64,000 nucleotides of DNA from contig ML660204.1 of the NCBI GenBank assembly GCA_007570785.1, positions 3,771,968-3,835,967 of the forward strand. Direction: 5' to 3'. Under the pieces are notes generated by a model. It ran no database searches. It was not told where the DNA came from and saw nothing but the letters and a program-made list of their open reading frames with translations. How positions within the stretch are numbered: position 1 is the stretch's first letter; every line of letters begins with the position of its first letter. This document shows positions 12,151-23,000 of the stretch, piece by piece. Both the position numbers and the translations under genes were made by a program. The stretch comes from Antilocapra americana. Lineage: Eukaryota; Chordata; Mammalia; Artiodactyla; Antilocapridae.

Positions 12151-12693
12151 GTAACATTAGGGAATGACCCATCCCTAGCCTTCAAGGTCAAGGTGGGAAG
12201 GTTCTAGAAAGGTCAGTTGGTAAAACCATCAGGGGGCCACAATGGGCCTTGAGGAAGTCAAGTCTTACATGATGAGCAAAGAGTGGGTGGTCCTGATGTA
12301 TGGTGGACCTAGGAAGGTGCTCCCTGACAGGCTGCTCCTGGCCACTGGAGGCCCTGTCTCTTGAGTCCTGTCCCCAAGACCACAGACGTGGAGCCCAGAG
12401 CCAAGGTCACCTCCACCGCTAACTGAGCCCCTTTGTCACTTGGTGAAAAGCCCCTTGATCATCATTAACAGGTTTCCTGACACCCAGCTAGGCAACGATG
12501 CCCACTTTAGTAGATGCCCACTCTTAGCATCCCAAGTATTCACCTGGTGAAAACCATCCAGCAGGAATTTTCTTTGTCTTGAGGCTATAACAATTGGTTA
12601 TTAACCCGCAAAAACTGTCAGCTCTCCCCGGCCTGTCGGAGTTGTCGGCCAGCTACATTCAGTGTCCACTCTATCTGTTCTTTGTTCCCAATA

Positions 12694-12912
12694 GGGCTCA
12701 GCTGGCAAAGAATTCACCTGCGATGCGGGAGACCCCAGTTTGAGTCCTGGGTTGGGAAGATTCGCCGGAGAAAGGATATACTACCCACTGCAATATTCTT
12801 GGGCTTCCCAGCTGGTTCAGCTGATACAGAATCTGCCTGCAGTGAGGGACACCTTGGTTCGATCCCTGGATTGGGAAGATCCCCCGGAGAAGGGAACGGC
12901 TACTCTTCTCAG
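12694..12912 (+). repeat. Bov-tA SINE, two joined units
   Basis: Two successive SINE starts are visible: 'gggctcagctggcaaagaat' near 12,693 and 'gggcttcccagctggttcag' near 12,801. Each is followed by a 'ttgggaagat' block. This fits a dimeric Bov-tA or one SINE inserted into another. Confidence 0.75.
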
Positions 12913-13262
12913 GAGCCAAAGGAGGCCCCATGGGGTGGGAAGCCAGCACCATCCAGGCAAGTACATTTTTTTTTTCCCACTGCTGCCACACAACTTTATT
13001 TGTGAAGCTCCAAGCACAGCCCAGACACACACAGAACACACGGGAAAAGCACAGTGTGTCACAGGGCACCTACAGCCCAGCCCAGCCCACCCCCGACCCC
13101 CACCCCAGGACCTCAGGCATGATCGGGCCCTGTCCCTGCCCTCCTCGGCTGGAGATCCGGCTTGGGCCTGCCCAGATGCCCCCTCCAGCACGGCTCACAG
13201 ACATCTCAAGAGTCAGAGGAGGCCCCACGGGGTTCGCGGCCAGTACCATCCAGGCCAAGTCT
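12908..13262 (-). repeat. Possible retrotransposed 3'-end fragment with long flanking direct repeats
   Basis: On the minus strand, about 240 bases end in 'cacaaataaagttgtgtggc', a polyadenylation signal, followed 20 bases later by ten A residues (12,966-12,975). That is how a reverse-transcribed mRNA end looks. The block is bounded by related direct repeats of about 56 bp at 12,908-12,964 and 13,205-13,262, roughly 82% identical by eye. Target-site duplications are normally shorter, so a tandem duplication with an internal insertion is also possible. The source transcript is not recognised. Confidence 0.45.
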
Positions 13263-13629
13263 AGCTTTCAGATCCCAGTGTCTGCCCCCTGGCTTCTCTT
13301 CCTGTCCACACGCTGTGGGTGCCAGTCTTGCCCTCTGACCTCCACCCTGTGGCCCCAACCAGAGCAGTCTTTGCCCATCAGGCTGAGGGGTCGAACAGCG
13401 GGGATGGATGGTAAGGGCAGGGGTGGCCGGAGGAACTGGGCCTGGTGGCAGGAAGCAGAGCAGCTATCAAGTGAGCAGCCCCAGACAGGGCAGGACAAAC
13501 CCGGCCACAACACAGGGAGGGCACAACGCTCGGACAGCAACTGCCCAGGCCATTGGGACTTGACGGCCTGCTGTGATCGCAGTGCCCACTTTATTTCTGC
13601 TCTTTGTTCTTAATAAACAGTACTTTCTG

Positions 13630-13879
13630 CAGTACTCTGGGTCTGGAAACTTTATTCCAAGCGGCACTTGGACTGCCTCGACACAGCCCTCCCACCACGC
13701 CGGGTCCAGCCCAAATGCTGACCCACACTGGTCATGTGTCCGGAAGCGAGAAGGTAAAAAATGACATTTCTGGCAACAGAGAGCCCACCCACCCCCAGGT
13801 TCTTTCTTTGTGAGTCTGCCCACGGGTTGTTTGCTCTGAGTCCCACCCCCTGGGGACACCAGCTCTGCTGTTCCATCAC
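13630..13879 (-). other. ZBP1: ZBP1 3' UTR
   Basis: Sequence between the ZBP1 stop codon and the probable cleavage site 15-25 bases beyond the AATAAA read on the minus strand at 13,651-13,656. A second AATAAA lies at 13,590-13,595 and could extend the UTR by about 60 bases. The end is inferred from the signals, not from transcript data. Confidence 0.6.
13651..13656 (-). terminator. ZBP1: ZBP1 polyadenylation signal
   Basis: TTTATT on the plus strand, AATAAA on the transcript strand, about 225 bases after the stop codon. It is the first canonical signal downstream of the CDS. An alternative lies at 13,590-13,595. Confidence 0.65.
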
Positions 13880-14031
13880 TCAGCTGGTGTCTTCTGTGCT
13901 TTCAGAATCATGTCTCTCAAGGGTCATAGCTGCCAGCTCGTCTGAGATGAGCGTCTCAGCGCTGACAGGGTCAGCCTGACTGCCAGCAGGAGGGACCTTG
14001 CTTCTGGATGGCGCGTCTTTGTGGGGAGGCT
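13880..14031 (-). CDS. ZBP1: ZBP1 coding exon 8 (last)
   Basis: Acceptor 'catctcttccccag' precedes the exon. It completes a split Glu codon, reads EPPHKDAPSRSKVPP, and ends LERHDSESTEDTS followed by TGA at 13,882-13,880. It encodes 50 residues of low-complexity C-terminal tail with no known domain; similarity to the human tail is weak beyond LxxMTL. The assignment rests on frame, the acceptor and the polyadenylation signal that follows. Confidence 0.8.
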
Positions 14032-17000
14032 CTGGGGAAGAGATGGGACCCCAGGAACACATCAGCCGTCTCCCCACGAACAACTGAACAACCGAGGTGA
14101 CTTGGTTCATGGGTGCTGAAGCCGCTGCTTGGGTTGCAGGCTTCACGGGTGGATGACCTCATGTCCCCATCTCTGAAGCCCCATCTTTTCTTCCCCAGAC
14201 CAGTGCTCCCACTTCTTCCTCCCTCTTTGATTCCAGATTATCTTTGGCAGACTCTTAAATTGTGCCCCACATCATATTGTTCCCTGCTCCAGCCCCCGAG
14301 GCCTCCCCAGCTCACTTCAGATAAAAACCCAGACCTTTTAACTGGGCTTCCCAGCAGGGAGGGACCCAGCCTTGCCCATTGGATCACATCCCTCTGCTCC
14401 CTGGGTTCATGTGTGTGGTTCTGGACCTTGTTCCCATCTCAGGGCCTTTGCACTTGCTGAGCCCTCTTCCCACATCTGTGCTTGTCCGGTTCCTCCCTTC
14501 CTGCATGCCTGGGCGCAGATGCCACCTCATCCTGAGCTTCTCTGTCGGCCTGACTCAGGCATGTCTACTAGGTCACACCGTTGCCTATCTGCCGCCTCCC
14601 ATTTTATAGTTCTTTTTAGTGCTGGTCTCAAAGGCTAGTCTCTAGTTGCTACTGGACTCTGATCTCAAGAATGGGGTGTATTTGTCTCTTTGTGCTCTTA
14701 GCTGTATCTCCAGGGATGGGGAGGGTTTGAGTGCAGGAGTGGGGCCAAAGTGGGTGGGTGAATGAATGAATGAATGACTTCTTCCTAACAATGGAAGAAG
14801 TGGGAGAAGCGTAAGGTGGATACAGCATCATTTGTGGGGAAGAATTAGTGACCTGGGTGACTAAGAATAGAGGAGGCATCGTGTTCTAGAAGGTTCCAAG
14901 GTGGCCCAGCCTTGTGGTATGCGGCCTGGGTGGTCACACAGGCCCTTCGGATGGGCCTGTGTTTGGCTTACTGCTCTCCTGTCTTTGTCTTGAAATTCTT
15001 CCTAAGTTTTGAACAAGGGGCCTTGTTTTTTCTTGTCGCACCGGGCCCCACAAACATGTTACTGGTCTGGTCCAGGTGTCGCAGCAGTGAATGGAGTGCA
15101 TCCAGTCCTCCCCACAGCCCGGGGGCCATGGGCTTCTCTAACCCTCAACTTACAGACGGGGAAGCAGAGGCTCCCAGCTGAGTGATGGGTTAGGTGGATT
15201 CCACTTCTGCCATGACTCTCCTGCCTCCCAGACTCCAGGAAACAGGAGATTCATGACTGTTGAGTGAATGAGAGAGAGAGCATGGAGGCCCCACCCTGCC
15301 CCAGGCTAACCTTCGTCCTGTCCTGGCTCCCTAGGCCTTTTGACTTCCTTGATATCAGCTGCCTCTGGGTGGACCATCATCCTGTTGCTGTTGCCGACGG
15401 TGGTGTCCTCAAGGAAGCAAGAGCGAATTTTGACTCTCTGGGACGTGACCCCTTTAGACTGAGGTCCTTGTTCAGGGATTTGAATTTCGATGGAAGCTTC
15501 TGGGCTGGTACCGAGGGCAGAGGCTGCAGGTCGGTCAGAGAAAAGGATGCGGGGAGGGGGTATGAGCAGCTGGACAGCAGGCCTTACCTCCAACCTGGCT
15601 CCCAGGTCTTCCACAGCTGACCGTCCTTCTGGAACCTCCCTGCAGTAGTCCATGCCATGCTCTGGCAGACACATGGCCTCATGTGGTACCTCTGCATGTT
15701 CCTTTCACGTGCCTGGGCTGCCAGCTCTCTCGGCCCCTGGGTCTGCCAGCTTGAGTTCCCCTCCTCCTGCTGCCCATCCTTACTGACCTGGTCCTCTGTG
15801 CCTGCCCGGGGACTCAACCACTGCCCCTGCGGACCCCTGTCCCTGTCCCTGTCTCTCTGCTGCCTGCCATCTCCATCTTCAATTAGAATCTTCAAGTGGC
15901 CCCCGGCCCAGTCCTCAGCCCCTGCCCTCTTGTTCCTGCCTCCTCTGCCAAACTTCAGAAGAGAGCTGTCCACACTCTGTCTCACCTCCTTCCACTGCCC
16001 TTGCTCCTTCTGTCCCCTCAGGTCACCACAGACCCCTTGCTGCCAGACCCCGTGACCCTCCCTTGATCTCACAGCTTCTTCTCTTCTGGAAACTTGTGCC
16101 CTGGCATCTCTGGGGCTCCTCCTCTCCGAGGCCTCTCTGCTGCTTTCCCCTCAGCCTGTCTCTAATGCCCAGTGCTAGGGAGGACATCACCTCAGCCCTC
16201 TGGTCAACACCACCTAGGTGGCTCCTTAGATGCCTTTCCAGTCCAGCCATCTCCTTTGTCTCTGCTTCATCTGGCCCAGGAAATGATCCCTGCCCATTGT
16301 AGAGAAGAGGACATCGAGGTTTCCTAGGTGGGTAGTAGGAATGAGAACCCTAGTGCTAACTCGCTTTACTCTGTGGACAGCTTCCTGGTGGGATGGAAAG
16401 AATTTCCCATCATGCCTCTCTCCCCACAAGGACTGGCTCAAGTCCCATGTATTGAGGAGGCCAGATGGGGTGGGGTGGGGGCAGGATGGCAGCCCACTGT
16501 CCCGTTACCTGGGGGACTGTCACAGGCGCCATGGGCAGAGCCCTTGGCTGGGTTGCTGTGAAGTCTCATCTCATTGCCGTGTCCCATCTGAACTCGCCTG
16601 AGCACAGACTTCTCCATCTGGATGTCCTGGGGGCCCCAGGATCTAGCCAGGGAATCCAGAGTTGAGGGATCAGCAGGAGCCATTGGAGAGAGGGAGCAGG
16701 GAGCCATGGAGCCTGGTAGGGGACATGGAAACATGACCCTTATCCCCCACCCTCTGATACCACTCTTCCTACCCCGTCCCCACCACGCACACAGATAAAT
16801 CCCAGCCAGACAGAGGAGACAGGACACCAGCAGACTGGGAGTGATTACTTTAGGCTCTGGATTGAAGAGCAGGTGGATGGGCAGAACAGTTAGTGAGGGT
16901 TTCCAGGGGTTTGTAACTGGGATGCCTGGGGTGTCAATGGGGCATTGAAAACCCAGATACTGACCTGAGCACACCCTCTGTTTCCTAGCCATTCTCACCC

Positions 17001-20000
17001 CTCTGGGCCCACTGGGAAGAAGTCTCCTAGGGGGTTAACTTGGTGTTGACACAGAGCCCTCAGAGACTCTGGCATTGTTTTATTTTCTCAGCATTTATTT
17101 TCATGGTGACCTTTGTGGTTTCCAAGGAAATGCTATAAAAGTTTACTTTAAAATGAATTTGAGTAGAATAAAAGGTAAACCATTCAGTAACACTGAGTAA
17201 ACAGTCAGCCAGGGACTCGGCCAAAATTATAGAAGGTGGAGCTCAGAGGACTGAAGGTGGGGAAAAGTTGATTTAGATTCTAGAATAAAGTTCCTCATTT
17301 CACAGTTAGGGAAACTGTGGCCCAGAGTGGGGAAGGGCTCTCTCGAGGCCACAGGGGGTGTCCTAAGTTTGGGGTCAATGCTTTCACTCGTGTCCTGTAG
17401 CTGGACTGAGAGGTGGCCCTGTCCCCTCTCCCCACAGTGCCTGGCAGAGTAGGTACTTGCTTGCTTACTGTTATTTCATCAAAGCTAGGATGCACTCAGT
17501 AAGAGGGATCCCAATTTATGAAATGTTAATATGGGGGAAGAAATAGTGTCTTGGAATAAACACAATGGTACAATGACACCTAGTGACATCTTAGTGAGAG
17601 AGAATGAATGAAGTTGTTTCTCGTGGAAAATGTGGCAAAAGATGGCAGAGTAAAGGCGATGCAGGAGGGGTTTGATCCAGGCACAAGGAGAGACAGCCTC
17701 ATTCTTGGGAAAGCCAGAAAAGACCTTGGAAATCTGATAGCTGCCCCTTCTCCCTGGAGAAATGTCGCCTCACTCCTTACCCCACCCAGATGGACAGGTC
17801 CCCTCTCCTAGGCATCTCAGAGGACTCACCGTTTTCCCCAGAGCCCATTTGTCTCATTAGGACATTCCCGTGTCCAATCTGGATATCTTCACAGTTCTGG
17901 ATGGAAATGTGGCTATTTGGTCCCTTCTGACAGATCATGTTGATTGGATTTTGCTGGTAAATAACTGGGGTGGACTCATTTCTAGAACCTTCTGCAAAAT
18001 AATATTCCACTCAGTTTCTTTGTGCCTCTCAAGGAGCCAGAAGTTCCAAATACTAGTCTTCAGCACCAGGATCTCCTGGGGGGTGGTGGTGGTTAAAACA
18101 CGAATTCCTGGGGGCCCACCCTGTGGTTCTGAGTCAGTAGGCCCAGGTGGGCCCCAGGAGCCAGAGTGTTTACCAAACGCTGCAGGTAAACTTGCACTTT
18201 GTTCCGCAGGCCACCCTACCTGTGTGTCCTCTGCCACTGCGGAAGGGTGGCAGGTGCCCCGCTGCTTGCACCCTCTGCCCCCTCCCTCTGTGAGGAAACC
18301 ACAGCCCTAACCTCTGCTTTCAAGATCCTCTCTCCCTTTAGGGAGCTCTCCATGGGCTGCTTCTAACCATGGGAAAAGCTTTGTTTGGTTCACAAGGCAT
18401 TTTTAAGAATTTGGAGTAGTCACCACTGTTTAACATCCAGCATTTAAGATGCCGAGGCCCTCCTTGGGTGCCATCAGCAGGGGTGTCAGCTCCATGTGGG
18501 CACCACACAAAGGGCCACACTCCCAGCTTCATGGGCTCTTGTGTCTTTGTGAGCCCCCAACTCCATAAGAAAGTATTTAAAATTGCATTTTATGACTGTG
18601 TTGGGATAAAGACAAATATAATCTCTGCTGGAATCATTATTAGCACTTCATTCTTACTATGAGATCCATTTTTTTCTTCCAATTTAAAGAGAAATTGGAC
18701 CATTTGGTGACCTCCTAAAAGTACTGGAGGCTCCAGGCCTTGGGCCTGCTGTTTGTAATGCTTAAGTCAGTTCTGGGATTCCATCTGTGGGTATGTAAGC
18801 CCAGCCTAGCCGACTCCTTCAGCAACTTTAAAACTCCAAGTTGGGCAAAGTGCTTACAGAAAACTGTTAGCAAACTCAGACTGAGACCTGTGTCCCAGGG
18901 CTGATACAGTCAGGGGTGGGGTCCACCCCAGGAAGCCCTCCCTGGTTACTCCCACCAGCATGCCTCTCCCTCCTGGAATCCTCTGCCAGGGATGGGTCAG
19001 CCAAACTCCAGCTTCTGACAAGGTGGGGCAGCCAGAGTACTTAGCAGGAGCCCGGCAAGGACCAGGGCTTGAGTGTTACAATTTCTCTTCACAGCTCTGC
19101 CCTCTGCCCTGTCCAGGGTAAGAACCTACCTGATCGATAAATTGTCCAAGAGTTTGATTTCTGGTCAAAGTCCAGGAGGTGCTTGTCCCTCATCGCATAC
19201 AAGTCTGGGTTGACTTCCTTTGCTGTCTTCATCCCCAGGTCTTTGGCAATCATCAGGGCTTTATGGGGCCCGTGGGCTTCCAGAAACTGGTAGATCTTTT
19301 CCTCTGGGAGGCAGGAGGCCAGTGGTTAAAGAGGACCCTGGAGGCTGGATCTGCTCCCCTGCTTACCAGCCCCTGTGCCTATTTTCCTCATCTGTGAAAT
19401 GGACATAATAATAACATTGCACCACAGAGGTCATTCTCGGGGTTGGGAATTCTCATCAGGGGCTCCGAACAGTGCCTGCCTATGCTAGGTGCACAGCAAA
19501 TGCTAACCATTCATCAGACAAATGATTTCTCAGTCTTTTTCCCGAAGAGATAGAGCCTTCCTCTGAACACTGTGTGCATTGTGGGGACCTTTCAGTGGGT
19601 GGGATGGTTGTCCCTGGACACGTGTAGCTTCCTGAGTGACTGTGAGAGTCTAGAGGCAGAGAGACGAGGCACTGAATGAAACCAAGATGCTTACGCTGTT
19701 CACTGAGCTTGGGGCCAGGCTTCTTTGGAATTGCACCTGCTTCTCGCTGGGGCCTCTCTGCTGGAGAAAAGAAAGATGGTCAGGGGGTGGAGGAATGGGA
19801 GAGCGGACGTGGATTCTACCAGAATCCGCTGTAGAGGCCCCAGCACATGGATTTCCAAACTCGAGTTCTAGAGTTAAAGGAACTTAGTTTCAAATCCTGC
19901 CCCACCCACTTCTGAGTTTCCCTCGAGGCTCAGACTGTAAATTTGGGAGACCTGGGTTCAATCCCTAGGTTGGGAAGATCCCCTTGAGAGGGAACAGCTA

Positions 20001-23000
20001 TCCACTCCAGTATTCTTGCCTGGGGAATTCCATGGACAGAGGAGCCTGGTGGGCTACAGTCCATGGTGTCGCAAAGAGTTGGACATGACTGAGCAAGTAA
20101 CATTTTCACTTTCAGGCCCCCTCCCCGAACCCTGGTTCTGCAATGGCTTTTTGTAAGTACTTGACACTTGTCAGTTCTTTAGATCCATGAGCTGCAGAAC
20201 CAGAGAAGTGGATCTTGTGCGATGCTAAGGCTGTTCGATTATTATTGTATCATTGGTACTGTCATAATCATCATTATTTAAGTTTTGTTGAGCACCTACT
20301 ATGTGCTGGCATGGGCTTAGCCCTTTGCATCAAATCCTCTCACCTCCATTGGCCAGAGAAAGAAATCAGGATACAGTGAGAAGACGGCATGCACCCTCAC
20401 AGGCAGAGCCTGTACTTGCACCCAGGTCCAAACCTGGGCTTGGCCAAACCAGGACCGCTCGTGCTGGGTCCCGCACCTCCACCTCCCCCCTCTGTGGTGA
20501 CAGGTTACCCTGCTCCGTGGAAACCACTTCTTTGGTCCCGCCGTCTCCCAAGCACCACTTCGCAGGGCCTGTGAGCATGACTCCTTTTGACTCCTCCTTC
20601 ATCCTGTGGAGGACCTGGTTGAGCTTCTTCTTGGGCACTTGGCATTTCTGTAACAGTTGGGCAGTCTTCACAGGGGAGCCAGCATCCCTCAGCACCTCCA
20701 GAATCCTCTGCTCAAGTTCTGGGAGAGGGAGACAAGGGCAGAGACAGAACTGAGGTCCCCACAAACCAGCCTGGGCCAGTGGACACCCCAGAGAGGGGTC
20801 CAGGGCAAAGAGAGGAACAGAGGTCGAAGTAGACATCCATCAGTGCCTCTGTTCAGGGAGCAGTGCATGGGCTGCTAGAAATGACCTGGGCCGAACAGTC
20901 TGGTGGCCAGAGGAGGTGCCAGGCCTTCCGAGTGTCCCCTGCCTGTGTGAGCACTGGAGGACAGGTGGGAACAGTCAGCTCTCAGGTGTCCTCAGGGAAG
21001 AGGAGAGTGGAGACCGCAGGATGCAGGAGGGTAAGGGCGGAGCAGAGGAGTAGGGGGAGTGAGGCCTGTCCCTGGTGCTCTCCATCTCCCATCCATGGGC
21101 TGCTCCTTGGGCTCACCATCCACAGGGGTAATGCCACTGTTCATCCCTGCCAGAAACCCAGCGGGCATTCAGAAACAGAGCTTTCACCCTGATGCCCAAC
21201 CATGGAGTCCTGGTGGTACCTCTCCAGACTCTCTCAACACCTTCTTCTCCTTTTCTCTGCCTCCACTCCTCACTCCTTGCCAGCATCCCCTCGATGACAG
21301 CAATTCCACCAACTCCAGGTTCCCTCCCCTTCAACAGCAGAACAGGTTCTGCCAGCCTCACCTTTACCCACCCTCAACTGCCCTTCAAGTGCCAACCTGT
21401 TTGAATTCCTTTCAGCCGCCTTCACCCTGGGCCTTTGCACATGCCGCTCCCTTTGTCAGGCGTGCTCTGCCCCCCTTTCCACCTGTCCAGTGTCAATTCT
21501 CACTCAGACTCCTTTGTTGGGAGGCTGTCCTGAGAGCCCTGAGCAGGTGGGATGCTGGTCCTGTGTGGGTCCCTCCCCTGCAGAGTGTCCCCAGGGATCC
21601 CCTGCTGTGACTGCCAGGTTCACTGTAGTGGTTCTGTGTCTAGCCATGGGCTAGACATACAGTAGGCTCTCAGGAACTATTAACAGCGTTTGAATGGAGG
21701 AGGGACTGGATGAAAGACTGAGTGTCCACTACTGGGTAGTTGTCTGCTCAGATGACCTGGGCAGGGTTGGGCACTCCTCCAAGGCCTCTGTTTCTGCTTC
21801 CCCTTTGCCAGAGTTAATGGTCCTAAGCAGGATGCCTCGAGGCTCAAGGAGGAACTTTCCAAATGGCCCTTACTCCTCCAGGCAGCCTCCCATAAACCCA
21901 AGCCAGCTGCCCTGCGGGGAGTGAGAGAACTGGTGGATGCAGAGCCAGCAGTGCATGGAGCTGGGAGAGAAAGTGTCTGCCCCTGAGAACACCATGAGGG
22001 TGTAAAGCAGGGCCTTTCTTGGGAAGACCAAGTTACCCTTCCAGGGCAGCAACCCAACCGTTTGACTTCTGGGTTCTTCCTGGATTCCGCGTGGGCAGCA
22101 CTAGGGGATGATCTATTTACTAGCTCTGCGCTGGGCGTGTGGCCTGCTCCTGTGGGTGGAATATTTGCATCCTTCTGGGGGCAGGTGATGTGCATTACAA
22201 CCCTTGGGGTCACCCATCCCCTTCACTCACTAAACGCTTCCCCCGAAACTGTCATACCCGCCCAACCCACTGATGCTTTGCCTAGCCTTGGAAAGAGTTT
22301 TGATTCCCAAGAAATCTGCTCCTGGGTGAGCCTCTCTCTCTTCCTCCTCCTGCAGTCCTCTGACCCCCAAAGAGGAAATGGCGTCCATGCAGTGAAGGCT
22401 GGGCTGGCCTCACCCACTGAGTCTTCTGGCTGGTGAACCATCGCAAAATGGGATGAGGTGTAAACGATATGTCAGTTACAGGGAAAACTCGCTGGGAAGC
22501 AAGTTAAATTCATTTACCCAGTGCCCCTGACATGTCTCCTTGGGAAAGTACAGCAGGAACCTGGGAACCAACCAGCCTGAGATCCTGGGCCACCCCTAGT
22601 TGACCCCCCTCCCTGACACAGCACGTTTTCCTGGGTTTGAGCCAAAGCTCTGCCACCTACCAGCTGTGGGACCTCTCTGGGTCTCCCTTTCTCCATCTTT
22701 GAAATGGTGATATCCACGACTACTTCAGGTCGTGGTGAGGTTCAGATAGTTACTGATCACAGAACAAAGACAGACAAAAAGTGCCTCAGCCCCCAGCCCA
22801 CATGCTTTCAGTGGGGTCCCTAGAAAACAGCTCTGTTCAGTATCAGCTACGTTTTGTGTGTGCTGTTCAATGAAAGAACAGCAGCAGGAGGAAAACCACA
22901 TACCAGCACTCGCCCCTCTTAGCAAAGCAACTTCTGTCCTTCCTCAAAATGAAAGTGAAGACCTCAGGCTCAGCTGTGGTCCCCTGAATCAATTCACCGG

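Larger units (their letters stand above)
1..13629. other. Gene-free region downstream of ZBP1
   Basis: No coding exon could be supported here. Open frames are short or lack splice context and protein similarity. The stretch is GC-rich between about 1,200 and 9,900 and is broken by the repeats listed separately. The rest is unique-looking sequence in which I recognise nothing. In human the corresponding interval separates PCK1 from the 3' end of ZBP1 (established gene order), and PCK1 itself is not visible here. Confidence 0.6.

Noticed and set aside
12930..13613. 227-codon plus-strand frame
   Set aside because: Runs across SINE-adjacent sequence, a poly(T) tract and the antisense of the ZBP1 3' end. 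No similarity to a known protein.
21059..21610. 183-codon plus-strand frame in ZBP1 intron 1
   Set aside because: Overlaps an L2 fragment and is antisense to the gene, with no domain.
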